From assembly GCA_023053545.1 (NCBI GenBank), contig JAKZAN010000004.1, positions 7,130,001 through 7,194,000 of the forward strand: DNA of 64,000 nt, read 5' to 3'. The stretch comes from Lepidurus packardi (Eukaryota > Arthropoda > Branchiopoda > Notostraca > Triopsidae). The notes under the pieces are model-generated. The model was not told where the DNA came from, ran no database searches, and saw only the letters and a list, made by a program, of their open reading frames with translations. Shown here piece after piece: positions 49,946-63,294 of the stretch (its first letter is position 1; the number at the start of each line of letters is the position of its first letter). The translations under genes were made by a program, and so were the position numbers.

Positions 49946-52900
49946 AACGTGCAACAGCTGGGGAATGTTATGGCATCCAAGTGACGACCATTTAGTTGCT
50001 GCTACTGTGGAAAATCGACCGATTCCGCAGTTGGAATGCGGAAAGGAAGCAAAGAAATCTTTTGGGGCCTCCGTGTAAGGAGTCCGAAAACTATAATTTG
50101 GACAGGCTCGCATGTCTTTGGAAGGACTTTTGGAAAGCTATAGTTATTTTACAGACTAGAAAAGAAATACATTATCCGCGCTCCTCCCACTTGGGTTGTT
50201 TCGAAAAGACACAAGATTCAAGAGAGCGAATGAATGTTTGAAAAAGCTGGTAGCTGTTGGTAAGGCTTCTAATTTCTGTCATCCTCCTCTCGAGGAGTGT
50301 CAACTTAATTAAAGAGACCGCAAACTTGATAGCTTTCTGAGGCGTTTTGAAGGGACTATCTGCATGTCGAGCTGCAGTCTGCATGTATATCAAGGTGTAT
50401 GCTATGATACCGAGGCAACGCCCCCTCTGCTAAGCTTCATCTGTCCCGTTCACACTCGACTAAACTTCACCCAAGACTTTCTTAATGTTGGTGGAACATG
50501 GCCCTACGAAAAATAAAAAAGGAACACTTTTCCAAAACAAGAATTCAAAAGAAGTGAGGCTTGTTGAGGTGTGCAACAGCTTCATGCATTAACTGCCTAA
50601 TTGGAGTGCTCTCTCGTGTACCAGGCGACGGTGATAACGCGCTCTTTCCAAAAAAGGAAAAACGAAACATTTTCTTCTCCCCGCTCTTGAACTTCATTAA
50701 TTTTGCCTCTGTCCTTATAGTGTGTCTCCTACACCTATTTTTCTTTCTCTTGTCCATCTCGGAGTGCAAAAAAATGCTTTACAAAAAATCTCGACACATT
50801 CAGGACGAAAAATAAAATTCAAATTTAAACCTTCGCGCTATGTGAACAAGTATGACCACTACAATGTTACCAGACATCCTAAGATACTAAGATGTAACTT
50901 TTGCACACCTGAAACAAGACCCTTTTACGTTCCCTGAGCCACGCAAGTCTAGTATTAAAAGGCACAGCAACTGTCTTGATCGCTGCGTTCTAAATAACTC
51001 GTATCGAGTAACGAGGGAAGGGTTCCAAAACCTCTTCTGTTGTCGAATATGGAGTTTATTGGAAAACAAGTTCTGGAGAATTGAACAGCAACCTCCAGTT
51101 TTCCCGCCAAAAATCCCACCTTCAGAAATTCAATCGCATAAAAATAGACAACTTTGAATGAATCGGACCCACAAAACTCAGACCTTAAGCAGGAAGTTTT
51201 CAAGCGTGGTTATGCACTGTATGTGGGCAGATGGTTTCGCCCCTTCGGATTGCTTTTGTGCTTGTACCTGGACACAACTGCTACAATACCGCAGATGTCA
51301 TAACGCCACATTAACCTAAGACGAAAATTTCCTTTTTTTCTTCGCACAATTCATCTCAGCCTAACCTGGGTCCTGGCTAACAGCGGCTAAAGCCCCCAAC
51401 CGGGGTTTTCTGCACAGTGAAAAGAAGAATCCTTTTGAAAGGTTGCTGATGGTAACCGGTAACCAACGAAATTTTATGCTTTCTCATCCAGAAACAGCAA
51501 CAATACCTTCCAGGGGCCCAAGAAGAACAAGTAGATATATTGGTCCGTCCCCTTCAGCCCCCAATTCATTTTCAATGGGAACTCTATGGTTCGGTTCCTA
51601 ACTACTAAACTCCCGTTCTCTTTTGGTTCCCCGGTCCCCTTTACGTAAAATCGGGGTAATGCGAGCTAATTACCAGCTAAACTGTTACAAACCAAAGTTT
51701 ACCAAAAAAGCGTTTTTATAAAGTATCAAGCAAAGCCTTGAAGAAAAGGGAAAGGTTAAGCGGGTACTAAACAGATAAATTAAAATAGAATAAATAAATA
51801 CTAAAATAAAATAAATAAATTAAACAGACACGCGGGGACAGGCTCGGCATGGAGCGAAAAGTCTAATGTCGTTTCGCTGTTGTTGGTTGTCGCTTCCGGG
51901 GTGCTGAGGGCTCATTTGACAAATGCACCAACACGACACGACTCCCGCCAGGACAGGATGTTTTGTGCCTCAATGGTTCGCACTCATGCAATGCTAAACC
52001 CACCAACGGGATAGTAATACTTCCCCAAGCCTGCTTTTTAATCTTAAATTATAGTCAAACATCAAACATGCTTTTGAAAGGCCAAATGGAAAAAAAGTAA
52101 GTCCGAGTTAAACAAACAAAATAACTAAGACAAAAAAAGAAACACGATGGTCCAACCTTTTAATTCAAGATACGCAAGGATGTCAGCCTGATTGTGTCAA
52201 CCCTTTTTTGATTGGCAGGTGACTTAATAAACAGGAATTGTCTCTTCTGGCTTAATCCCTTTTTTGGTTACCAAAAAGTAACCAAAAAGTTCCCTTCTTA
52301 CAAGTCCCTCTCAACGTGTCCTTCGTTCTTCAGCTTATTATTCGAGCATGGAGCTCGAAAAGCGCCAATGTTTGTATGCCTGCGTCAACAGAGATGATGA
52401 CTTAATCCATTTTTTCTTTTCTTGTCTTTTGTATTGCAGGTGAGCATTGGCACTCCGGTACCCGGCCTCGGCATGGGGTCGTGGAAGGGTTCTTTTTTTC
52501 CCTTCCACTTCTATTTTACACAAGAGTTTTGCCTGGATTGGGGGCCTTTTTATGGCCCTTGACAAGTGATTATTGCCAATTCTAAATACTTCCTGCGTAA
52601 CTAGGACTCCATGACAAACCAAGTAGTTTTACCGTCGGTATTATTTCCCTAATGACAGGTCTCGTTTTCACCCAAAACGTTGTAACATTATTGCTCTCAA
52701 TTGCCCGATCCTTAAAAAAACAAAAAAATCCTAGTTTTGGCCTAGAAATCTTTCTATCGATTTCCTAATCGGTCCACTGAGTGAAATATGTGCCTTCCAG
52801 CTGGGGAAATAAGTATACCTCAAATTATCCATCATTATTTCCTCGTCAGTTCTGTTTAAACCGACGCCCCAGTATAAAGATCCTGATCCTACCCTTACGG

Positions 52901-55900
52901 GTTTTTATGAAGTTTTGTGCAATAGTGATCCATCCCTTTGCAGACACGAGATGTTCAGCACGGTCGAATTTCGCTCTCTCTCTCACCAGTTTGGGAGGAG
53001 GAACCGCCTAAAACATCCTTAGACTCTCACACATCGGGCGTATGACTTACAAGATTTTTGGAGACCTGGAACAGGTGAAGGCACTCTAGGCGCAGCAAAA
53101 GCTGACAGTCATCTCGTTTTCTTGGACTTGTCGGGGGGTTTGTCGCCTACTTCCCTTTCCTTCGGAACGTAAATCCCAAAAGAAAAAAAATTGTGATTTT
53201 TTATTTTCATATAAAAATCCAGCAGGCGCATCAGAGTAGGAGATCGCAAGGGGGTTGTTGGGAGACGCCAAAGGTGTACACCTCAAAGTAGTCTGTCCTT
53301 CCGAGCCCTAAAAGTGTCATAAAAGCTGATAGCCATCACTTCTGGAGGCATCGGTGCGACCAAGCAACTTTTCGTTGGCATTTTCTTCCTGTCTCTCTCT
53401 TCTCTCTTTCTGTCTCTATTGTACCTCTCTCTTTCTCTCTCCCTGTTTAGCAGCTCTGTAGGGGACTTGGGAAGAAACATACAGCTTTTCACCTCTATTA
53501 CAAGCTAGCACATGCTCGCTATAATATATGTGTGATTTCAGCGATTTGGATTTGGGGGACCTGTAATGGGGCTCACAAAGCCACGGAGATCCTCTGAAAA
53601 TCTGTCCTCGCACAGTATTGGCAAGCGACGCGAGATGTTGAGGATATCCTATCGATAAGATGGGGTATACAAGAAGAACTGAATATCTTGGAACCAGAAG
53701 TGAAGACCTGAAAGTTTTCTGCTGGGCTTTTTCCCTCCAAACATAAGTTTGCCCCCCTCAGTTTTCGCCTCTTCAAAACTCCAATCAACCAAAAAGCGGC
53801 ACTTTCGGTTGATACCTTGATAGCTGCCCTTACAACCCTCGAAAATTCGAGGGATTTTTCCATCGAGGGAAAGCCAAAATTTGTCGGAATGGCTTTATGA
53901 CATTAATCGTCAACGAGTACCGACTTTCAGGCCGTTTTGGTTTAGTCGGCCAATACTTTTTTTCCTGCCATGTGTGTGAGAGAGCGTCAAACGTGCCGAT
54001 GCCGACAACAATACGATTGTTTTTGAGGCCTAAACAGTTGTTCTCAACACTGAGCAAAGGCGACGAAAGTCTGATACATAATAAACTAAGATATACATGA
54101 AAATAAGATTAAAATAAAAATAAGAAAAAATTCGCGGTGGTAACTTACAACTCCCCCAAAGTCAATTTGAACGTTTAGCTGAGTTTCAGCGTGGGAATGG
54201 GAACTTCTCCGCCTTGAGATAAACGAAACAAAAGTTGCACCCATTACTTAATAGCGTTAATGGTTTTGCTACTGGCCCTACTTTTTTCACAAACTCGTGT
54301 GAGAGGACAACGGAGCGCTTAGAAGAGAAAATAAAGAGATACGGGCACACTTAGTGTCTCCTTGCCATATCCTGATATTCCTAAAAAGGAAAAACTTGGT
54401 TCATTAGAAATCACGTCAAGTACGGAATTAAAAGTGAGGTAGGGCAAGAATAGAAAGATGCAATGAAGCACAACGTTTCTGACCGCTGATCGGCATCTTT
54501 TGGGAGCAACTTTTTTGATTTCCAAAACCACCCCATTTTTAGAACCTCTTGTCTTTAAGGTCTTCCAAAAAGTTTCCCCTTCACCTGGAATGAGACCGAA
54601 AGAAAAGACTGTTAAAAAATTCCCACTTTGGTCCAAAAAGGGGGTGTATACAGTACTGAAAAGAACTTTCGGGAGAGAAAAGGGAAATGTAAAAGTTTGC
54701 TTTTTGTTTCCATTTCCCAAAGCTGGCGAAATAAATGTTGGGAAAAGGTTTCGTTTTTCGGAGTGGTAATAAGGGGGAGGGGGTTGCAATTTTCTGAAGG
54801 GAAGCTGGGAGGTAATTCTTGTTTTATTAAGGCAGTTGGCATTTCCTGACATGTACTTTGGCTGCTGCACCTCACCAGCAGTAAATTTTAACCCTTGGCG
54901 GGACGATCCACACCCTCAGCTCCCACAAATCTCTATCATTTTTTGTTTCCAATTAAAGGAAAAGCACTCTGAAGGGCCTGATGAAAAGTTTCTCGTCTTC
55001 AAATGAAAAGCGAGGTTATGTTAAAAAATGCACGTGCCGTATGTGCCCACCGGAAATGGTTAATGTTCATAGGAAGTTTGCAAAGTGTAGAGCGGAGGGC
55101 TTTTTAATCGGTAACTTCTGCGCTCCCGAGCCAAGTTTAGCACTGCACACAAAGACACCTGTGTATAAATCAAGCGTTAATAGCCATACAAGGGTGAACT
55201 TAGGACAGCTTATGACACCACTTAGAAGGTAATTAAACAATGCCCCTTAAAAAAGACGCAATTTTTCTCAGACATGCCGGCAAGCTGCGCATATACTAAA
55301 ACTCTACCCTTGTGGACCGAGTTAGTTTATATAGAACAGGAAATACTTGCAGAAAGATCAAAGAATGCGTCTCTACACACGAAGCTCATATGGTAACCAA
55401 GTTCTGTAGGGGGATAAATTATATTTTAATGGAAATTAGAGGAAACATTACCTATAAGTGCCAGTGTTACTGATGCTGGCCATCTTTTTCCCACAAATTG
55501 AGCTTTTAAGGAGTCCTCCGTCTCAATAGCCCACTTATGGACGTAGTATAGTTCAGTCTTATGCGCAGTTACGCGTGCATTTTATATACGGTATTTTAAT
55601 TCCAACGATAAATGCAAAGTAGAACTTACACACGCCATCTCTTGCTGCTTGTCCTGAAAAAGCTGGTCATATGTCTGCTCTCCTGGAAGCATATACAAAA
55701 CCAAACCATCATAGTCCATAGGTAGTAATGGTAGTAGCTTCGGAAAAAGTAGCTTCCAGAAAGCTAGCAACTGTACCATCCCTTTGCGCTTTTTAAGAAT
55801 CTATAAACTTGGCATGGCGTCAAAACAAACTCCAAGCCATGGCGCGCACATTATGCAAACGGGCGCAAACAACAAGTACTCCTACACCGAGACATTGCTT

Positions 55901-57954
55901 TTAAAATTACCTGCATACCAGACGAGCAAGGTGAGCGAATGCTACTAGAATTGATCCCCAAATGTCAAAACGCACTACACTAAAACATTTCTAAACAAAT
56001 TATGGCGTCTCATTGGGCGTCCATCTTCGGAATGTTTGTGGCCCCCTAGTGTCCAAATTATCAACAAAGTTTAAAAACGCAAAAGCGAAACGGTTTTTGG
56101 ACTTTCAGAACCCTACATTTGGAAGAGAAAGGGACTGTTAATCGCTTTTTAAAGCAATTGGGAATCGAATTGAAATGTTATGCGTCTTATTAACGCTTGG
56201 AGCTTGTGTAAGCGCGAATTTTGCAGCTAAAATTAGAAGTTACAATTCAAAGAAGGTAGAACTCGCTTGGGGAAATCGTGAGCGGATTCGCCAACAATTG
56301 TATTGTTGGCTGGTATTGTTAGTCTTAAAAACTCCCCCGTAAAAAAAGTTCGCCGAGAGCATTTGGTTAAAGAAAAAGAAGCCATGAGGAGCACAGAGCA
56401 AAAGGGAGCATATTATCTAAGAACTTAACGTCGAGGGCAACCCGGGGAGCGGCCTTCTGCTAATGGTTTCTTTAGACAACGGAATCCCGCATACCTAACT
56501 AATAAAGTAGTCCCCATCAGCCCCCCTGCTTTCTTCTTGGCATTTCTCCCCTACGCCACCGACTATTTCACGTACACGGAAATATATATTTCATATACAT
56601 ACGATCTATACCTATAACCTCCACACGCCGGTTGTTTTCTTTTCCTTTTCTTTTTTTAAATAAATCGCTCTGGTCTCACCAAACTGGAATGCGGTCCGGA
56701 GGATTGGAAGGGTTGGATTCTTCAATTGCTTTTACTAGGTTTTTCAGCTCAGAGAGTATACTATCGAGGGAGTTTCCCTCAGTTGGCATCATTTCAACCC
56801 CCAATTGGAATACTTGGCAAGATGGGAATGCGAATACTGTGGTTCGGCGTGACATGACTACGCATTGAAATCTTTCTTGTATTCAGTGATCTGCTAACGT
56901 AAGGAAACGGTGGGCAAAAAAGGTTATAATGCTGAACACAATGCATGAGCTTGAATAAGCTTGTAACGAAGGGAGGCTAAGCAAAAAAAGAAGTGGAATT
57001 GAATAAAATAAAAAGAGAAAAGAAATGCCAACAAGTGCGGCTTCTGATGACAAGTTGCACAACAAATCCTCCTAGTCGTTTCACCGATCCATAGTAATAC
57101 TGGACGTTGCAACTTTATCCAGTTCCCACAATAGATGCTTTGAAAGCTGTGGAAAAGAGAGCTGAAAAGCCCATGCAAGTTTTTTTTAATAACAAAAGTT
57201 TGGGAAAACATCGCTTTTTTCGTTGCAGAGCTCTAGCTTCTTTTACAGGTTTTTTGGCTCTGCTCAAAAGTCTTAATTAAAGCTGCGCGGCTTCAGCAAA
57301 ACTTACTTTTTCCAAGTGGCTCCTTTTACTTTTTTTTTGGGAGGGGGCGCATTTCGTGCACATGTGCGTATAGTATAGTGCGAGCTTCTTCCCTAAAGGA
57401 GAGCCTTGGGTTTATGAACCAAAAAGCGTTACCATTACCAGTTTACGGGAGAGAGAGGACGTTGGAGCTCACTTTTTGGCTCGGATTATTCGTCGCTGAG
57501 ACATTTCTCGCCCAAGTCAAGATCAAGGATACCTTTCACAACTTGTAACCCTTTTTGCAGTAGTGCCAAAAGAGTCTAGCGCACTTCACTTCACTACGCT
57601 ATGCCATGCTAGCAGTTCTTACAGCATTCCATGTTCCTAAGAGTCGCACCAAGATAAGCGACTTCTTTTTAAACCTTTTTCTCTATTTTTTCTGCTCCAT
57701 TTTTTTACACTGCTTTTCCCCATCCATCCTAAGTTTCTCAAAAACCTCTTGTTTCAATGTTGGTTTTATTTTTATTTTTACCTTGTTGCGTTTGGCACAA
57801 AATTAGAGACCTCCTATTCATCCGTCTTCTAGTTATATCATGAATAGTAAGTGAGTTGGAGACAAGTTTCTGCACCTTTTTTTCAATTCGTAACGTAGCA
57901 TTACGTCTGTCTTTCGTTTATACAATGTAATTTTTGGTAACTTTACAGAGTCTA

Positions 57955-58285
57955 TGAGTTAAATATTCTGGTACCTTCGACACCAAAAAAAATTTAGAAA
58001 ATTTAGAAATGCAAGTAATATTTGCAATATCCCAATATAATTAAGTCCAGAACGTAGAATTGCAAAACAGTTTTACCGCAGAAATTTGTAAAATTACAAT
58101 AGAAGCATTGGAATGGCCTTGCATTCAATATTACGGTACCTTTATGGTAATATCTGTAATCTATTTATAATTAATGTAAATTTTAAAAAATTTGCAAACT
58201 CTAAATTCATTAGTAAAATTATACAATACAAAGATAGAAGTAATCGTATAATTAAATATTGTGGTATCTTCGTATGTCAATAAAC
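57955..58285 (+). repeat. Degenerate AT-rich tandem repeat
   Basis: AATATTnYGGTAYCTTyG recurs at about 57962, 58129 and 58256 amid related TTGTAAAATT and GCATT words. Units are about 130-165 bp and much diverged. Confidence 0.4.
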
Positions 58286-61179
58286 TGTTGTAAAATTTCA
58301 AGCATTTTAATCCACGTATGTTGAATTCTTCGAAATGGCCCGAATGATTTTTTTTCCAACTAAGTATAAACATACATGTCTATTTTTCTTCTGTTTCAGT
58401 TAAAGGATTTTTTCTTTATATTTTTTGTTTCCTCCCTTTTTTGCGTGCTTTTTGGATGCTGGTGATGTTGTTGAGACTTCGAAGACTGAGCGGAGGGCCA
58501 CTATTACCAGTCGTAAAACGAAGCTGGTTGAGAACTCATTTTTATGGCACCCTTCAGCATCTTCTTCTTCTACTTCTTTTTTGGTTTAAGGTAGCTTTAA
58601 GCCATATGTAAAAGCTCTGCTTGCCATTGCCATCTTTTGCGTCTTGAATTTTTAAGCCAAAAAAAGAAAAAGGCTCAGGATGATGGAAAACGAGAGAAGT
58701 TTTTAAAAATGAGAACTTTTTTTCAAGGTGTGCAAAAGCACCTCCGTTTCTCTTTCCTTTCTTACTTCCCCACACGTGAAAACCAGTTTACATGTAACTT
58801 ACGATGCAGGTTTCAGGAGGGGGGTAAAGCAGAGAAGGCTGATACCAACCAAGCAAAAGAAATTCGTCGTAAATGTCTGATATTGACTCACATTACGCCC
58901 TTCTTGGTCTGAAAACACTCTACATAGCATCACCGTTCGCTCCACAAAAAATAAAAACGGAAGGAATTATATACTCTTTCAACCCACTCTGAATTAAAAT
59001 AAAAAATGTTCTGCTAATCGACATGTATCGACAGCTCGGGGGGAGGTTGGTGTGACTGAAAATAGCTAATTAAGCCCATAAACTACTTATCCTTTTCTTT
59101 TCCCGTAAAAACACCACTCTTCGACCCCATTTTGAAGCATTTTCGAAGATTATTTTTTTGTGCGTCTTGAGATTTCCTACTATCCCCCCCTCCTCAATCT
59201 CCCCTTATTAAGTATTTTTTAACAACCTACAAGGCTGCAAAGAACCTGATATACATACTTGGTACGGTTATGGTACATATTCTCCTTCCTTCAGTCTGAA
59301 GCCTATCAGTCAAAAACCTGTCGGCGTCCTCCTTACTTTTCATGACTCTTAGACTCTTTAGCTTCTCCCTTTTTGCCGCCCCTGCCCCCGGAGTCACTGT
59401 AGGAGTACCAGGGACTTTGATAGGAAACGAACAACCACTTTAGTTAGTGAAAAAGCCCGCCAACCAAGCTACCATACAAACCCTAGCTAATTTTCCCCCA
59501 AAAACGGTGCTCATTTTTTATTTGTTTGGGGGGGGATTATTATGTGTCTCCAGAAAACAGTTTATGGTGTTTCGTTTGCTCTCAACTGTTAAAAAATGTA
59601 ATCAAAAGGCACTACTACCTAAGAGTAGCTGGAACCGCTCGGTCTTGTCTGTCTTTGACTATACGGCCCTCTTTTAGGCTCTTGCCGAAACGGAGGGAAA
59701 GTATTTCGTGGTAAACTGTTTTGGGACTTGTTCTGGGTATCTGGGTACGCGTCGACATCCAAGAAAACTTTTAGGACCGGTAAAGACCCACTTAACTCGT
59801 CGTCGTCTTTTTAAACGACAAGATTCACGACATCCCAATCAAGCTTTACGAGTAGCAAATTCAGGCATCTAGACCCCAAAACAGGCCATTTCCCCTTGCA
59901 CGAAACTTACACACAACTGGCAAAATACGACCGACCGACCTTTTTCTGGGGTTACCCCCTCAGCGATTTTCGGTACTCCGTAACGCGTAAAACTACTACG
60001 GCCGAGTCCATCATGGCGGCTGTGGCCATCTATAGGGCTGTAGGGACCAAGTTGACGGCCGCGGACACGCCTACACCTCTTCTTGTACTGATTCTACTTG
60101 CCCCTCTTGTATTACCTCGTCATTCCCCGGCACAAGGGGAAGAGAAAAAAATGCCTTTAACACCTTCCATCGCCATCAAAGGGTACATCAAAGGGCAGGA
60201 AGAAAAAAATAAAAGAAGTAAAAAAGAAAAAACTTCTATACCAAAAATGCCGCCGTCCCCTCTGATTCAGCTCTTTTCGCGCCCGCTGGAGTACCGAGCT
60301 AAACCGAGTCCGGGTTGATTATTTTTCTTTTGGGTTCCTCCTAAACATTCTGCATAAGTAAAATCGCCCCTGTAACTACCTTTAAAACCTGCGATTTTTT
60401 AGGGCTGCGCACAGTAGAGAGAAAGAGAGAAGAAAAAAAAAAGAGAAAAAGATAGACTGGCGCGCAGTGGTAACCGCCCTGAACATATGTTGCCGGAATG
60501 GACATTGACAACAAGAAGTTTTCGGCTGCTCCAAAGCTCCTGCGCTGTTGGCTAGGTGACCCTTTTGTTCTTGTCACCCCGCAAAAGGAGACATTATTTT
60601 ACATATAGATTTTCTTTTGGGCTGTCGTTTTTTTTTCTCACTGCCGTCCAATTTCGGCTGCTGCCTTGTTGGCATGACGAAGTATATAAAACCCTACCAG
60701 ATTAAAAAAAAGCACTACATCAGCACCACAAAAGGTGACAATGGGACACAACAACTTTTTAAGCTCCGAATCTAATCTCCCAAAAGACCTCTCAAATAGG
60801 CGCTCTCTCACCACCGACCTAGATTTTGTTTTGCTGGTGCAACAGAAAATTTTACGCTACGCGTCCGGAATGTACAATACAACTTTCTAATATGAAATTG
60901 GTCAAACTTGCTTTGCCTACCAAGAAAAATAAAAAAAAAATGTACGGCAGCGGATGTGTCAATAAGCTGGCGTGTTCGACTATAGCGCTCTGAACGCAAT
61001 GTTTTTCCGCCATCGAGTTACCTACTTAACGCACTAAACGATTCAAATGAGATTCTAAGTTGCTCCCAAGTAGCTCATGCGAAGCACGGTATCAGAGGAC
61101 TCAAAGACTCTGGCGTGTCCCCAAGTAGGTTTACTGCCAACGCTTCAGTTTACGACCCGGGCGACCTAAACGACCGAAA

Positions 61180-61800
61180 CATTCAATGTATAGCATAACT
61201 CGCGTAATATAATATGTATAGAGTTAAAACTTGGCAGGAAGATTCACTTACTGGTTGAGTAATTACAGGACTAAATTCAGATTTTTGGTCCAGCTAAATC
61301 TTAAGTTTATCTGACTTGACTTTCAAGTAACTTTTTTAGATTGTCCAACGCTTCACTACCTACTTGGAGACTTGAACGAACGATGTAACCAGCTTCAACA
61401 TATTATAACTCGCCTCGTGAGTTTCGTAGGGAGTTGAGATTTGATAAGAACATTCTCTTCCTGTTTGGGTAGCTGTGGAGTTAAATTCAGAAATTTGCTT
61501 CAAGTAGATCTTGCGTTTGTTTTGATTTGACTTCTGAGTAATGCGTGACTCGAGAAAGTCACAAAAGGTTACAGTAGTCAATAACAAGTCGTCGAAGTTT
61601 AATCCTTGAAAGTTAAAATATGGCACAAAGAACAGTCAACATCGTTAGTACTCTGGAATAACATCATAATCTGAACTCGACGAAGTCTCGAGTTCCTCGT
61701 GATTTAGATATTACCTAAATTTATAGTATTGGCCTTGTTAATGATAATTTATGCCGCGGCCTAGAGATTTGTTTGACTTTTGAGCTATAGCTTTTTGACT
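61180..61800 (+). repeat. Degenerate tandem repeat of about 200-250 bp
   Basis: Two clear units start near 61185 and 61397. In order they share ATAACTCGC, AGAGTT/GGGAGTT, TTCACTTACTGGTTGAGTA / TTCCTGTTTGGGTAGCT, TAAATTCAGA, a lysine-codon-like AAGTAGATCTT / AGCTAAATCTT, and TTGACTTnnnAGTAA. A third, weaker unit follows to about 61800 (GAGATTTGTTTGACTTTTGAGC). Confidence 0.55.
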
Positions 61801-62007
61801 TTCTTTACCAGAATAATCTGAATCGTTCCAAAGCGGGCAAGGTTTTGATGCAATCATCTGTTGCTGAAAGCTTTCGCACGAGAGAGGAGATTAATGAGCG
61901 AATCATGGTATCCTTCAGCTATTCCCCCAATTATGTCACCGTATGGGGCCTCCGTAATCTGGTCTCGCTTGTTGTATGCACCTTGCTCGTAGTATCTATT
62001 CCAGTAG

Positions 62008-62027
62008 CCCCCCCCCCCCCCCCCCCT
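62008..62027. repeat. Run of 20 C
   Basis: Uninterrupted C homopolymer. Confidence 0.9.
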
Positions 62028-63294
62028 CGTACCCCTTAGGAAAGGACACACGGAAAGCAAAGAGATCATTTATATTCGCGTGTCAATTCGAAATAAAGCC
62101 AGCGTGGACAGTGTATACGCTCCAAACTTCCTCCTGTTCTGTTCGCTTTAATGAAAGCAAATTCGCAGTTGCGGAGCTTTAGCAAGACGCCAAGCTAAAA
62201 AGCATCCCAACAAAAGACAAGCGTTTCCTCGAGAACGCCAGCATGGTGTTTTTCATGTTAACAGAAACGAATCATAGCAAAAGCGGAAGGTTTGGGCCAA
62301 GTTGGTAAAGCTGGTAGTTAACCCAAGTCTTTCCCTGCAGGAGGACAGGGAGGGCGGTAGTGAGAGAGAGAAGAGAAGAGACAAGCAGACAGAGAGAAAA
62401 CGGCTCAAGAAGGTAGACAAGAGAGAAAGAAGGAAAACGGCTTCCCAACATGCTACGCACGTGAGAGGACTTGGGCCAAGAAAAGAGAACAGGAGAACCG
62501 CCCACTCTTAAGAATACCCGGGGAAGGACTTGTTCGACTTGTACTGGGCAACCCGCTTGCATGCGAAAGCGAACGTTGCTTCTCACGAGGCATCCATAGA
62601 TGCACACCACAATGCTGTAAGAAATTGCCCGTTGTTTTCATGGTAAACCCCCTGATCTTTTCCTTTTCTTTCTTTGTTTAAATACGACTTGAAGCTGTGG
62701 GCTTTCTGCGGTGTATTGGCTCCTTTGTCTGCTGGCTGGGGTCTTTCTTGGTCATTCCGTAGGTTAAAATACCCTGGGCTGCCAATTGCCATTATGAACC
62801 GGTGCTAATGACAAGCTAGCCGTTGCTTTGGATGGCATAAGTAAAGACCCAGAAAGGACTTTACGTGGTCTCTCTTTTACTCCCCTACTTCTGTCTGACC
62901 AAACCTTCTGACCGTCCGACCGGCCGGAGAACAGAAATCCCAAAACGTTCAGTAGCGGAGGGCCCATATTTGGTGGCGTTTTTGCTCACCATTTCTATGC
63001 GGACACCAACCAATTTTTCTCCTAGACATATCCTTCCAACCTTCAAGAATTCTTAAACTTCCACCTAATCCTTAAAACCTCCCGAGCGCCTACCATCAGC
63101 GGCTGGCTAACAAACCATTGGAGTAATTACATTATACTCCGGACCGGTACCCGGCGCTCTTACCTAACAAATCCTTTTCCCTTTTCAAACAGGCATTTTC
63201 TTCGTTTTTATCCTTTCTTTGTTACCTAATTCAAGCCTTTAAGCCTGTGTTCCTTTTCTTTTTTTACCCCTCAAAAACCGAGTCTTCCGCCTTT

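Noticed and set aside
52441-52560. Plus-strand segment after a good TTGCAG acceptor starting GTGAGC, considered as the next dachsous exon (VS...)
   Set aside because: The following residues (IGTPVPGLG...) have no cadherin character and the frame soon stops.
54319-54870. 183-codon minus-strand open frame, one of the longest in the right half
   Set aside because: Low-complexity, hydrophobic and Pro/Phe-rich by base composition, no domain, no splice or start context; likely chance.
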